This document shows positions 22,012 to 34,978 of a stretch of DNA of 64,000 nucleotides, in pieces. The stretch comes from Flaveria trinervia. Lineage: Eukaryota > Streptophyta > Magnoliopsida > Asterales > Asteraceae. Numbering within the stretch: position 1 is the first letter of the stretch; each line of letters begins with the position of its first letter. Under the pieces are notes generated by a model. That model made no database searches. It was not told where the DNA came from and worked only from the letters and a program-made list of their open reading frames with translations. The translations under genes and the position numbers were made by a program. The stretch covers positions 110,865,991 to 110,929,990 of the forward strand of contig CM046442.1 in the NCBI GenBank assembly GCA_025506515.1, written 5' to 3'.

Positions 22012-22023
22012 TGGTATCAAAGC
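22012..22023 (+). other. Primer binding site of Sirevirus S
   Basis: TGGTATCAAAGC is a tRNA-iMet-type primer site two bases past the LTR end, with one change from the usual TGGTATCAGAGC. Confidence 0.85.
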
Positions 22024-22351
22024 TTTGGCTCTCGATTCTAGTTCAGATCTACCTAAGACATGAATAGAATTCGATTGATCTCGTGATTGAGTTGCTAATA
22101 GAGTATTCCATCATCTCTGATTAGTAAACAACAGAAAATACTCCTGTCAACAAGTTCTTACCAAATCATTCACATAAACCAATTACTATTCAAGCGATTT
22201 CTATCAAGAACATAGCTGAACCAACAACAAGAAACTCACTAAAGTAACAGATCTAATTTTGTAATCTGTGGACTATTTGGACAAGTTGGACTAATCACTC
22301 TTAAAATTCATATAATCGGTAATTAAAACAAGTCAAAAAGTACGTGTTAAA
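22024..22351 (+). other. Leader of Sirevirus S
   Basis: About 330 bp between the PBS and the gag ATG with no open frame. It is the untranslated leader of the element RNA. Confidence 0.6.
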
Positions 22352-23185
22352 ATGGATTCTAACAGTTTCTCAGAACTTGGTCATACACCTAAACCTCATA
22401 TGCTTAAACACAAATCTGAGTTTAAACAGTAGAAAATCAGGTTTAGGTCTTACATCACAGGTGTAGATCCTGATTTCTGGATCTCAATATGCAAGGGGCC
22501 ACACATCCCTGTCACTCTGTCTGCAGATCAAGCTACAATCTAAAAAACTGCAAGGATACCTATTGAAGATCTGACTCTTGATGATGATGATTATAAGAAA
22601 ATAAAGATTGATCTGAAAGCTTACTCTATCCTAACTCAAGCACTCAAGATGGATGTGCTGATAAGACTGGAGAAGTATAGTACTGCAAAAGCTGTGTAGG
22701 ATGCATTGAATATTATGTGTGAAGGAAGCAGTGAGGTAGCAGAAATTAACAAGGATAAGCTTGTTAATCAGTAAGAAACCTTTCATCACACCAAGGGGGA
22801 GTCCATATCCAAACAACTGCACAAATTTGTACAGTTGGTAAATGACTTGGAAATCATGGGAGTCACATACAAGATCAAGAAATTAAACAAGAAAATGCTA
22901 CACAGCCTCCCTGAAAGCTCGAAACAGAATGTAACAATGCAAAAAAATACTCTTGATCTCGAGAGTACTACTTTGGATATCATGATAGCTAAAATAGAAG
23001 CATTGGAACTTGATGAAAGAAGTAGAAATCTTGGTGGACCAAGAGTGATTAAAGCTTACAAATTTCCATCAGAATCTCATTCTATGGAAAATGCCTTCAT
23101 CACTGAGGAGGATGATTTCATCTCATCAAGAGATCAACTGAACAACACAGGTTTCATTGCAACTCCACCAACCAATCATCCATGA
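22352..23185 (+). pseudogene. gag: Sirevirus S gag, capsid part, with in-frame stops
   Basis: The ATG at 22352 opens MDSNSFSELGHTPKP. The same frame runs, through at least four stops, to 23185. Recognisable parts are a YITGVDPDFWISI segment, LKAYSILTQALKMD, and an ESISKQLHKFVQLVNDLEIMG-type helix typical of the copia Gag (UBN2-like) core. The final open piece (22835-23185) is the longest intact portion. Gag would form particles; the stops rule out a functional product. Confidence 0.75.
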
Positions 23186-25508
23186 ACATCATCCCAAGCA
23201 TCCAGAGTCACTGCTACTCCTACAACCACTCCTGAAGACACAAGATCAGAAGAACAAAAGGAAACTTACAATGTCATTGTTGCAAGCTTTGAAGCATACT
23301 TAGGAGGAAGACTCACTTCTGCTCATCTGATCCAAGAAGATCTGGAGGAAATGGATCCAGATGATGTGGAAGAAATGGGTCTGCAATGGCAAATGGCCAT
23401 GATTGCTATGAGAGCAAAGAAATTCTTCTAGAAAAGGCATAAAGCTCAACCTTAATGAGAATATAAAGCTTGGATATGATAAATCCAAAGTGAAATGTTT
23501 CAACTGTGGCATGGCTGGCCACTTCTCCAGAGAATGCAATGCCCTTAAGAGAAACAACTTTCAAAGAAATTCTCAAGGTAGTCATCATCACAATCCAACT
23601 CAAGCTTTCACCCTAACAATCAATAGCAGTAGTATAATCATCCTCAACAACACCAATCATATCAAAATCCACCTCACCTAACAAACCAAGCTCATGGAAG
23701 CAGTCAGTCATCTCCCAATGCTATCATAATAAAGCAAGATAGGGTATGTGATTGGAGCATGTATGTAGAGGAAGTCAAGCCTCAATTTCAAAATCATGCA
23801 CTTATGGCTCACATCAATGATGGTCCATCACCAATGTCTACTGAGGTAAAATCTAACCTTTGTAGTGAAAAATGTATTACTGAATTGCAAGGTTATAGAG
23901 AGCATAACCATAAACTGGCTGATAAAATTAAAGAAGAAAAGGTAAAGTCAGAGATGATGAAAAGAAAGATAAAAAGCTTTGAAATCAAAATTAAATCTCT
24001 TATCTATGACATTGAAAAACTACATGGTGAAAAGTACACTCTTGCAGCTGAGAATGAGCTACTTTCTCGTTGAGAATGAGCTACTTTCTCGCTGAGAATG
24101 AGCTACTTTCTGAAAAATTAGCTCAATCTAAGGTTGAACATACACTGACTGAAGTGAAACTTGAAAAGTTTCAAATGTCTTCAGTGAAGCTGCAAGAGAT
24201 GCTTGATTCTCAAAATGATCGAAAGGACATGTCGAGGATTGGGTATAATTCATGTCCTTCACCATACAATGACAACTACACTATCATGCCTGAATCTGTC
24301 TCACTTATGAGGAAATTGAAACTAAAACTATGGAACCAAATTCTATAGTAAAACAAGTGACCATTCCTCAAAACAAACCTGATGTTTATATTGAAACAAA
24401 TGAGGATAAAATCAAGTTAGGTCACCCAATCAAAATTAAAGAGTACTCAAACAAGGCAGTGAGTGTCATGAAACCCACAAGCCCCGTAAAAGCAATTGTT
24501 CCTTTTATAAAATTCATACCTTCTGTTTTAAAAGGTAAAAAGAAGTATGTAAAGTCAGTGAAACCCACTATTAAGAGCAGTTCTGATAATGAGATCATAC
24601 CTCCAAACAATTCAAGCAAATAAAAAAGGTTTCACTGCAAAATAAACAAAAAGGATCACTGAGTTCAATACATAAAACACTATCAGACCCTCAGTCTTCA
24701 AAATTAAGATAGGGAGTTGGGTTTGATATTTGCAACAAGGAACATGTTGACTAGTTTGATAAAAAGGTGACAAATGGGTTGAAGAAACAAAAACAGCCCA
24801 GAAAATCAAACAAATGTAGTGTTGTGAAGCAACTACATAAAGGGCTGATTTTGATTCATCCCCTAAGAAAAAGAAAGTGGCTCAGCAGCAAGTGAGAAAA
24901 TCAGCTAAGACACACAAATCAAAATCTGATTCAAGCAACAAAATAATGTATTCTAACATTTGTGATATGTTCAATCAGAAGATAGAAAAGTGCTTTTGTA
25001 ATCAATACTACTCTATCTGTGATATGAACAACCACTAAACCAAAAAGTTTTATTTTAACAAATATTGTTCAGTCTGTGATATGAACAATCACAATACATC
25101 TGATTGTTACTTCAATCAGAAGGAATTGAGAATTCCCCAAAACAACCCATCTCAACAACATCATCAGGCAAAACTCAAGTGAGGATTCATTTGCATAACA
25201 ATCAATTTAGAACATATAGATCACTAAATGACATGAGTAAAACAAAAGAAACATGGAAAAGTCAAAGGAACAACCATTTCATCAATCAAAAGTCTGACTT
25301 TGCAAAACCCAAAATGATCTTTGAAAATCAAAAACGACTTAAATTTCTTGAAATGAACAGAGATCAAAGGTTTCACTACTCATCTGACTCTTCTGTTGAT
25401 GTTGATGAGAAGATCCAGCAATTTGGAGGAAAGTACCAAGAAGTCACCATAATAGATAGGAACGGGAAACCCAAGACCACCATGGATTGGGTTTCACATT
25501 CTAACTAG
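23186..25508 (+). pseudogene. gag: Sirevirus S Gag C-terminus: zinc knuckle and long charged linker
   Basis: A CCHC knuckle (CFNCGMAGHFSREC, about 23493-23534) follows the capsid. After it come charged, partly coiled-coil frames (23759-24073, 24070-24348, 24330-24623) rich in Lys/Glu, and a segment with repeated C..YC..C-like text around 24970-25110. A short tandem duplication (about 24049-24108, AATGAGCTACTTTCTCG repeated) causes a stop and restart near 24072. A long linker between knuckle and protease is a known Sirevirus trait. Sirevirus Gag knuckles bind RNA. Confidence 0.65.
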
Positions 25509-25529
25509 TTCTTTTATGCTTGCAGGGTC

Positions 25530-26530
25530 ATCCATATAGGTCGAACAACTTATGTTACGTGGATAGTGGATGCTCCCGACACATGATTGAAGATCGTTCC
25601 CTCCTTCATGATTTCAAGCACATACAAGGAACTACGGTGGCGTTTGAGATTAACAAGGTGGTAGAATTACATGTGAAGGATATGTGACAAACAGGATGCT
25701 GAGCTTTGACAAAGTGAACTACTGTGAACAACTGAACTTCAATCTGCTAAGCGTGTCTCAGATCTGTGACAAAAAATATTCCACTCACTTTTTAGACACT
25801 CATTGCTACATTCTGAAACCTGGATTTCAGATCTCCGAAGAATGGGTTGTCCTAAAGACCCCGAGGAAGAATAATAATTATGTTTTAAGCCTGTGTTCGG
25901 CATCACCTAAAGAAGAAACATGTCTTCTGTCAAAAGCATCATTTGATGAGTCACAACTTTGGCACAAACGTTTGGGGCACACCAACTTTAAAAACATGAA
26001 CAAATTGGTCAAAGGAAACCATGTCATTGGTCTTCCACAAAAAAGAATGTCGCTTTGTTGATCACTGTTCAGCATGCCTCAAATGAAAACAACACAAATC
26101 TTCACATAAATCCAAGCTGGTGAACACAAACAATACTCCATTGAATATCCTTCATATGGATCTATATGGACCAACTCATGTCATGAGCATTGGAAAGAAA
26201 CAGTATTGTTTGGTGATCATTGATCACTTTTCACGATTCAAACGGGTGTTCTTCTTACTTCATAAAAATGAGGCATCCCAAATAATTCAAAACTTTATCA
26301 CACAAATTGAAAATCAACTTGATCTTAAGGTCAAAACAATCAGAAGTGATAATAGAACTGAATTCAAAAATGAAGACATGAGTTCTTTTTGTACAACCAA
26401 AGGCATTGCTCATCAATTCAGTGTAGCTAGAACTCCTCAACAAAATAGGGTAGCTGAAAGCAGAAATAGAACATTGATTGAAGCAGCAAGAACAATGCTA
26501 GCCGATGCTAAGCTGCCAATCACCTTTTAG
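25530..26530 (+). pseudogene. pol: Sirevirus S protease, pre-integrase domain and integrase
   Basis: The copia protease motif WIVDSGCSRHM (about 25559-25592) is present, followed by LLSVSQICD and an HKRLGHTNFKNMNKL pre-integrase zinc region (about 25963-26012). The partner CxxC (CSACLK) is reached only through a frameshift at about 26058. The integrase core has the first Asp in HMDLYGP (about 26155), the second Asp in RSDNRTEF (about 26345) and the Glu in RVAESRNRTLIEAARTML (about 26453). All three DDE positions remain, but stops and shifts (26060-26120, 26530) break the polyprotein. Confidence 0.8.
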
Positions 26531-27478
26531 GCAGAAATAAAACATCGTGCTTTGAACAAAACCGAAATCTAATTGTAAAGGAAAGCAACATGACTCCATA
26601 TGAACTACTTTTTAATTCAAAATTCCAAATGAGTGCTATGGGGGAACTCACTTTCTTTCTAGGGGTGCAAGTCTAATAGACAGCAGATGGAATCTTAATC
26701 AATCAATCAAAATACGTGGAAACTATGCTGAAGAAATTCCACTTTGTTGGCTGTCAGTCTATCAGAACTCCTGTGGATACTAAAGTGAAGATTGGACCTG
26801 ACCCTGAAGACAAATCACTGGATCAGACTCACTATCGATCTATGGTCGGTTCACTTATGTATCTAACAACGAGTGGGCCTAAGATTATGTTTTGTGTTTG
26901 TGTGTGTGCAAGATATCAAGCTGATCCAAAAGAATCATATGTGAACACAATCAAGAGGATATTCAAATATTTGAAGGGCAAACCAGCTCTTGGATTATGG
27001 TATCCAAAGGAAGGAGACTTCAATCTCTATGCCTTTACAGACAGTGATTATGGAGGATGCAACTTCAACTGAAAATCCACCTCTAGTGGTTCTTAATTTC
27101 TTGGTCCCAGACTGGTCTCTCGGTAATGCAAGAAGCTGACAAACGTGTCTGTATCAACAACAGAAGCTGAGTATATTACAGGCCTGTTGCTCTTAAGTTG
27201 TCTGGATTCAAAACCAGATGCTTGATTATGGTTATAACTTTTTGCACACACCAATTCACATTGACAACACTGCTACTGTTTTCATAACCAATAATCTAGT
27301 TCAGCACTCAAAAACAAAAGATATTGAAATTAGATATCACTTTTTGAGACTGTGCTGAAAAAAAGGTTAATCAAATTGATTCAAGTACCCACTAAAAGTC
27401 AATTAGCTGGCTTGTTTACTAAGGCATTTGAACCTGGTAGGTTTGAATTCCGTTTAGTCAATTGGCATGATTAACATT
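26531..27478 (+). pseudogene. pol: Sirevirus S RT tail and RNase H, with the RT core deleted
   Basis: After a short integrase C-terminal scrap (MTPYELLF, about 26590), the sequence jumps to the last part of RT (FQMSAMGELTFFLGVQV, about 26625-26675). The fingers/palm with the YVDD catalytic site are absent. The open frame 26716-27072 covers the connection and the RNase H start (YRSMVGSLMYLT, FTDSDYGGC). The rest of RNase H (TTEAEYI near 27166, ending in AGLFTKAFE near 27410-27435) is broken by stops. Reverse transcription is therefore impossible from this copy alone. Confidence 0.8.
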
Positions 27479-30223
27479 GAGTAAAAATAATTCAAAACAT
27501 CAAAGAAAAGTCAAAAATACTAGAAAAAACACAAAAAGGAGTCAATTTTATGAAGAATAGAATATCATGAGGGAAATGATATAATTACAGTCGTTATATC
27601 ATTCGTTGTGCTTAATTTCAAAATTGCAAAGACTGACATGACTTACTAGATATGTTGGTAGGCTCAACTTGTAAGAGAAGATACATGTAGTGATGAATTA
27701 AAAATCTTATTCAATAGTGAAACACTCATCACAAAGTACAGGTATGAATTGGCTTATCTGAGTGCATGTGTGTGTAGTAACTTAAACACACCAGGTAATG
27801 ATGCTTTATGAATCTCTTTCACCCACATCAAGTTTCGTCTTTGTTTTTGTCAGCAAAGAACTGATGAAACAAGCACATAGTGCAGATGTAATGATCCAAA
27901 AGATTCCTAATGAGGAACACATCCAAACTGGATGTATCTACAAAAGCAATACATTCCATGTGAATGAACAAAAGAATCCTATCATGGATCACCTTCCAAA
28001 GTGAAGTGAAAAGAATCCCAATGTAGATCATCATGAAAAGGATCAAAGTAAAAGAATCCCAATGAGGATTAGTGAAAATAAGTTCTCATAACTTAAGTAA
28101 CCTGGTAAGGAAAGTTGTGAAAAAGTTCTACCATGCATTGTATAAAGAAGGTCGATCATTCCATGCTTGTGTGTGTGAGGTACATATTGAATAATTAAAT
28201 CAACCAAAAACTAATATCATTTGCATCAAAATATCAACCGGGTATGAGTTTAAGAGGACAAACATACCTTCAATCATCAAGTTCATAAACATGTCCATTT
28301 TATCATAAAGGATGCACATGTGCAATATAAGATTGATATGATCCCAACAAAAGATATACTTCTCTTCATTATCAATAATCAATGTATATAATTTTCAAAA
28401 AGTTTTTTAAATCTATAAAGTTTTTATCCAGATGTGGATATAAACTTTAGGGGGAGTAATTTAAAATTTTTGATTAAATCTTTATAGATTGTTACTGTCT
28501 TAAATTACTTTGTTAAAAACATTAAAAACAAAAGAAAAAGAAAATGCATGTGTTGTTGCAGAAGTTGTACCATAGTATCTCAGCCTATACAGATTCTTCG
28601 AACCATAAAAAGTCCAAGATCAGTCAAACAATGGGAAACTTGTATCACTTCTGATGTATAAGTCAATCCAAGCAAGAATTGATAACTTCAACAGCCAACA
28701 ACTTCATAAGAAAAATCAATCAATGACATCTCTTCATAACATGAAAAATCAAAATAGTCACATTAACTTATGATTAAGTTCAAAGTTAATACAGGTAAGA
28801 GCATTGGCTAATGTGGGTGAAGGTAACCGATGCTTATAACCAATGTAGTTAGCTTTTTATTTCCAAGTGAAACTAATGTGGACAATGATTGTACTCTACC
28901 GCATTAGTGTGTTACAAGTATACATGAAATTTTGAAGTGTTAAAACCTATGCGGAACAAAAATTGTTCTACCGCATTTGTCAATGCGGATAAAATAACTT
29001 TCAAGTGTTCAACCGCATTTGTCAATGCGGATAAACTTTTAAGTGTCCAACCACATTTGTCAAATATGGATGAAATTTACACTTCTGCATTTGTTTTGCT
29101 CATCCGCATTTGAGGATACATATCATCAATGTTCATGTATTTTCAAGCAGAAATAATTAAGTGATTGATCTCCTGTCAATGAATGATGATCAAGTAAATG
29201 TGGATTTTATTCTATCGCATTTACTATAGTGAGAAAATGCTACAAATTTTATTCAACCGCATTTGCTATAGTGAACAAATGCTAATGAACTTAGTTCTTC
29301 TACATTTACAACATTGCACAAATGCGGATATAAGAAAACAGAAGCAAGAAAGCTTCCGCATTTGCTATAGTATGTAAACGCAGATACCCAAAATCACAAG
29401 TTAACTCTTCCACATTTGCATGAGCAAACAAATGCGGATTGCAAAGTTATTGAATTTTCACTTCTGCATTTACAACAGTAAACAAATGCGGATGACCAAA
29501 TGACTTAAAATTTACCCTTCCGCATTTGCTACAGTGTTATAAAAATGTGACCGCATTTGCTCTGAAACTTGTAAAATTTTCTAAAAGCCATTATGTGACT
29601 ATTTAAGGAGTTTCAAAGGGTCATTTAATACTTTTCAAATATGAGAGACTACATAGTGAGATGAGCGCAAAAACACAGTAAACCTTCTTTGATCATCTTC
29701 ATCATCAACAACCAAAGAATTCAGTGTGTTCATATCAACATGTTATTGTAATCGATTCCAAACAACAGTAGTGTTGATAGAAAGGTGAAATTTCCATAAA
29801 TTTTTCATGACCTAACTTTCAGATTGTTGAACCAAAAGTGAACGAAGAACCAAATGATAATGAGGAACACACAAAATCCAACTTATTCAAAGATATGTTA
29901 TACATTTTCGACATCAATGAAGATGCAACCTAAAAGGAATTTTAACCAGCATAAAAAAACTTGATAGTTGTGTTCATCATAAGAACAGATTCTGATGAAA
30001 ACGAAAATGTGTAACAAATTAATGAAGTAATATCTAATAAATAGTTTATCTAAACTTAAAAAACAGAGAAAATGTGATTGTTCTACAACAAATTTACCAT
30101 TTGATGTGACAATAATGAAATAGTGACTTCAAACGTTCATCTTTGACCACTAAAATTCAAACTGATCAATTATGTACATGCTTTCTCATCAAAACTAACA
30201 CATATGTCTCTTATGCAGATTAA
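27479..30223 (+). other. Long pol-to-env spacer of Sirevirus S with a second motif cluster
   Basis: About 2.7 kb without a coherent frame. Between about 28860 and 29570 it carries more than a dozen ACCGCATTTG / AATGCGGAT words in both orientations, the same motif as in the S LTR. A G-rich tract GGGGGAG (about 28450-28456) resembles an extra PPT. The clustered motif just upstream of the env-like ORF could mark a second promoter; this is inference. Confidence 0.6.
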
Positions 30224-33200
30224 ATGGCTAATCTTTCATGGAGCAAGCTCCATAATGTTAGTGGCTATTTAGACCCTGATGTACCAAAAGCTGAAGGACT
30301 CGGAGATATTATCATATTCATATCTACAACAAGGGTAGCTTATGCTATCACTGTTAGACACACCATCTATGGGAACCTCATAAGGTCTTTCTGGAATTTA
30401 GTTGAAGTGATTGAACCAGATGGTGTTAGAACTTTATCTGGAAGAATTGATAATGATCATACTCTGAGCATAACTGAAGATTCTGTAAGAAGATGTTTGC
30501 ATTTTGTTGATGATGCTGCTACACCACTAGAGCCGGATGAGGATAACATAACCACCTTCTTTGCAGAGATTGGGTATGAAGGGGGATTTGAAGCTAAGCA
30601 GATTGTAAGAGGATTAGTTGATTTGCATTAGAGATTTCTAATCCATCTCTACGAGCACTGCTTATCCAAAAGAAAAACAGGGTGGAATGATATTCCAATC
30701 ACCACTTCATCGGCAATTTATGCTCTCTACACAAACAGACCATTCAACATGTGTGCTTATGTATTTAATGGTCTGGTCTCAAACATACAAGAGGGAAGAA
30801 GATACAAGTTCTTGATGTATCCAAGATTCATTTAGTGCCTGATAAATGAAGCATTCCCAAATCTTGCTACTGTGGGACCAATGCTAGATATTCTTCATTA
30901 TGATGCAAAATCATACAAGTACATTAAGAAGAGGGATCCCAGAAACTTTTACAGTGGAGCTCACTCACCTCTTCTTCCTTGGATGCTTCAACAGATCAAT
31001 CTAGAAGAACAAGGAGAAGAAAAAGATGCTCAAGGTCACAATGATGAACAAGTTGCTGATGAGCAAACTGATGGTACTAATAGGCAAAGGTTAGTATCAC
31101 CCCATGATGGTGGAGGGGGTGTTCCTCATACTGAACCTGAAATTCATGACTGTGTATCGCCATTTGTGCCTCTGCCACAACCATCTCCACAACCATTTGC
31201 ACAACCATCTCCACAACCATTTCAACAACCATCTCCATAACCATCACCACAACCATCACCAATATCCCAACCACCAATATCACCACCTCATCACTCACCA
31301 TATCACTACCTCATCACTCACTAATATCACCACCTCAACCATTTCCTACCCATGATATTCCATCTGAGTTTGGAGACTCAACAAGCACATCTAAAGCATC
31401 CAAATCATCTTCACATGAGGAGGATTATCATGCTTAAATGCCTATAAAGAGAGTCACTTCTGAGACTGCTCTCTCAGAGAGTTTTATTGAATCTAATGTA
31501 CATAAACCAGATGAAAATGATGAGTTAATCTCTGAGCTCTTACAAAATATTGAAAGAATGGAAAGAATACTGAATAGAAGGGCTAGAATCATTGATGACA
31601 GGATTGTAGAGCTTGATGAAAAGGAGCATGAGTTAAAAGAGCTTAAAAAACATGAAGCTGAAAAGAAGGAGAAAGTGAAAGAGATTGAAAACTTAAAAGC
31701 TGCACTTAACCATTCTAGAGAAGAAGTACGTGGTCATGTTGATACACTTGCCATTCAAACTATAGATATGGAAGAGCAAGAAGATATGATTGAAGAACAA
31801 GCAGAGATCATCTCCGATCTCCAAAGTCAAATTGATAGCCAAAATAAAAGAATCTCTAAACTTGAGATGTTAGTTGAAATTCAAAGATGTGCTGAGACTG
31901 AAGAAAGTAAAAGGGATGAAGAAAGAGTAATGACTGATGAGAAACAATTCTCTACTGAAAATGTTGAAAAAGAAGAAGACGCAGGCAAAACAAAGAATGA
32001 AGAATCAAGTCTGGAATTGTGGTTTATTCTGGGCAATCAGATGCTACTCAAACTAAGAAAGCTGAATTTAAAGAATTAATCAGTGCTCTGGAGAACTTTA
32101 CTTCTGAAGAATTCATTATAGATAAGGATTTTTGGTATTTTGTTGGAGACCAGAGGACCAACACTGAACCCATTGTGGTCATTCCTCAATCTCCAGTTCT
32201 ATTGGAGAAAGATTTGAGCATGCAAATGGTACCTGCTGTGTCACTATCAGATGAACAAGAATATATGATTAAAAAGTTTTGTGAAAAAGAAAAAAATATA
32301 AGAAAAAGAGGCTGATGATCAAGAAAAAGTATAAAAAGAGGTTGAAAAATTGCCTAAGGAGATGAAAAAGGTTGAATCCTCTTCTGGTCCTCCACTTCAA
32401 ACTTATGCCAGAAAGAGGAAATACTTATCTGAGAAATCTAAAGGAAAGAGACCTACGAAAGAAGAAGAACCAGCAAAGAAAACCAAACAAGATGATCCTA
32501 GAAGTCCTGCTGCAATAGAAGAATTCCTGGAAGAGCATGAAAAACTGAGGCACATTTGAAGAAACCAGTTGTATTCATTGATCTTGAAGAAAGAGAGATT
32601 GAGGGAGGATATAATGCTATGGGCCTATAGATGTTGACAGCCCTGTGGTAAAAGAAAGATGTGTGGATGAAATGGTGTGAAAGGCTCAAACTAAGGACCT
32701 GATAATAAAGGCAATGTCTTTGATCAATCATGGGTATGATGCACATGAAGTCTTTAGTATGCCATATGAAGGCATGAAAGCAGAAGAAGAAAAGGCCAAT
32801 AAACTGTTGGATCCAAACTTTGAAACTGAGTATGGAAGATCAGTTTCTAGAAAGCTTCCTGTACCCAAACTGTTAGCCTTGAAGAAATCAACCTCAACTC
32901 CTGAACCACTATTTCCTGATCCTTATAGCATGTTAGATAAGGAAATGAAGGATTATCTTTCAAGCCAAGGCTTCATAAGAAGGAAGCTTGGGAATATGAA
33001 AACAAACTCATTGAGGGCTGCAACTCTCCAAATGATTAATGAAAAGAAAGATAGGCTTAAGCAGATAGAAGAAGAAATCATAAACAAAAAGCCAAGATCT
33101 AGAGTGACAGCTCAAGACATGCTGCTAAACCAAAAGATCAAGAATTGTTGGCTTAATGTACTTCATAAATACCCTGAATAGTTTGTTGAACCCTCTCAAC

Positions 33201-34195
33201 TAAAACTAAAAGAAGGGTTAACCAATGCAAAGTTAATTAGAGAGGTGTCTACTCCCAAAGGCAAAGTTGAGCAGAAAATAATTGCATGGAAGTATGACAA
33301 CACTTGGAACATGTTTATGGTTAAAAGGATCTCCGGGTTGGTCCAATTCATTACAGAGTACTCTACTCTTGTAAATGCCCTGGAGATCCATGACTTAAAA
33401 TAACTAGCTCAACTGGAATTGATCAATCACTCGGCTATATTAAGGGGATATGAATGTGAAAACATACTGAAAATGTTCAAAAGGACTGATAATTTCAAAT
33501 CATTAAAGGCCATATGCATGAGGAAAGATAAGTCATTTATTAAGCCCCTTGAGAAGAAGAAGAAAATACATGCTGAAGAAGTTGTGTTTCCAGAATTAAA
33601 AGTGAAACCAACAGAATCTTTGAAGAGAAAAATGGTGTCTGGTACTCATTCCTCTACACCCATCTCAAATGTGTACTATGATGAGAAAACTTATGAGATG
33701 GTGACTGAAAGAAAGTGGGGAGGAAAGGAAGGTGCCGAAATAAGACTATTTAGTGGATATGAAGTAAGATTGCTTGATGAATCCTACATCCACTATATAT
33801 ATACTAGACACTTTAGGGAAATAAGCAACAAACTGGGAGAACAAGATATGCACTTCTTTCTAAAGTGCATCAAGTTGCTGACAATGGCATATGATCGTAT
33901 CATTGCCAAGAGAGACAAAAGAAAGAAGAAGAAGACTCCATTGCAACTTGGGAATATTGTTAAACTGGAGGTAGATATGGATGGGAGCTTATTAATTCAC
34001 AGAGATGGTCTTTCTAATGTATCTATTTGGGAACCTATTTCTCTAAAGAAGTTACCACTAGAAGCCATCAACAATATGACCAAAATGAAGATACATGTGC
34101 TAAGTAGGGAAATAATGTTAGAAGCAATAGATTTTGTCCACATGATTAAAGCCATTCTGGATCCAACTAAAGCAGCATTTTTACTGCCTCCATAA
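30224..34195 (+). pseudogene. Env-like third ORF of Sirevirus S
   Basis: The frame begins at 30224 (MANLSWSKLHNVSGYL) and continues in segments to 34195, split by stops or shifts near 30632, 30836, 31240, 32080, 32316, 32560, 33180 and 33404. The N-terminal region (30224-30631) is a globular segment with YAITVRHTIYGNLIRSFW. A Pro/Gln repeat of PSPQPFAQ type follows (31180-31300). Then comes a strong coiled coil (31540-31900), a Lys-rich segment (32350-32560) and a conserved C-terminus (33419-34195). Plant proteins of this kind are often labelled synaptobrevin-like in databases (recalled, unchecked). I see no evident signal peptide or fusion peptide, so the label env-like rests on position only. 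Confidence 0.65.
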
Positions 34196-34260
34196 GATCC
34201 AGTAGAATCCTCACAACATCAATCACCTCCCAAACATTGAAGAACATAGGCTGTATAATC

Positions 34261-34273
34261 CTTAGGGGAAGTA
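34261..34273 (+). other. Polypurine tract of Sirevirus S
   Basis: CTTAGGGGAAGTA stands one base before the 3' LTR start at 34275, the expected plus-strand primer site. Confidence 0.75.
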
Positions 34274-34274
34274 T

Positions 34275-34978
34275 TGTTGCACCCTGAAAGGATCATACAT
34301 GCCAATTCAATGGGTGAGTTGATGGTTGCTTTGCTGGAATCCCATAAGTCCAAGAAGAAATGCGGATGAAGATCCTGCACAAGAAAAAACAAGTATGGTC
34401 TTCCATATTTGTCAATGCAGAAGACATAAAACAAATACGGACAAGTATTTGTTCTTCTGCATTGACAAATGTGGAAGACCAATTAGTAATGCGGACAAGA
34501 CTTTGTTCATGCGGATGACCAGAAAAATGCGCAAAAGTATCTGTTCATCCGCATTAAGCAATGCGGATGATCAAGTGAAGAAATGCAAATCAAGTCAACT
34601 CATCAACATTTGCCAATACGGATGAACAAGCAGAGATGCAGATCAAGACTTAGACTATTTCTGATGTAATAGGTCAAGGGTAGTTTAGTCATTTTATAAA
34701 GGCATCTTGTCTGCCTATAAATAGAATAGATACCCTCGTACATAAGGTGATAGAATTTAGACAATCAAAATATTTGTATTCTCTAGGTGTATTATTACTT
34801 TTCTTGCTAATCCCTAGCAGTCTTTGTAATCAAACACCTTTATTAATATATACAAAAGCATTTATGAGTATTTCTTCTACATTGAATGTTTCTTGATTGT
34901 ATGATTCCACCATTCAATCATTAACTCGGTCATTATATTCGATCCTTAGTGAGAATCTCAATCTCACTAACCCAGTCA
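34275..34978 (+). repeat. 3' LTR of Sirevirus S (704 bp)
   Basis: It has the same ends as the 5' LTR and the same motif block (34350-34640) but lacks half of the 26-bp palindrome: the text CATGCGGATGACC at about 34508 shows a small deletion through the palindrome arm. The TATA box is intact here (TATAAATAG, 34716-34724). Confidence 0.9.
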
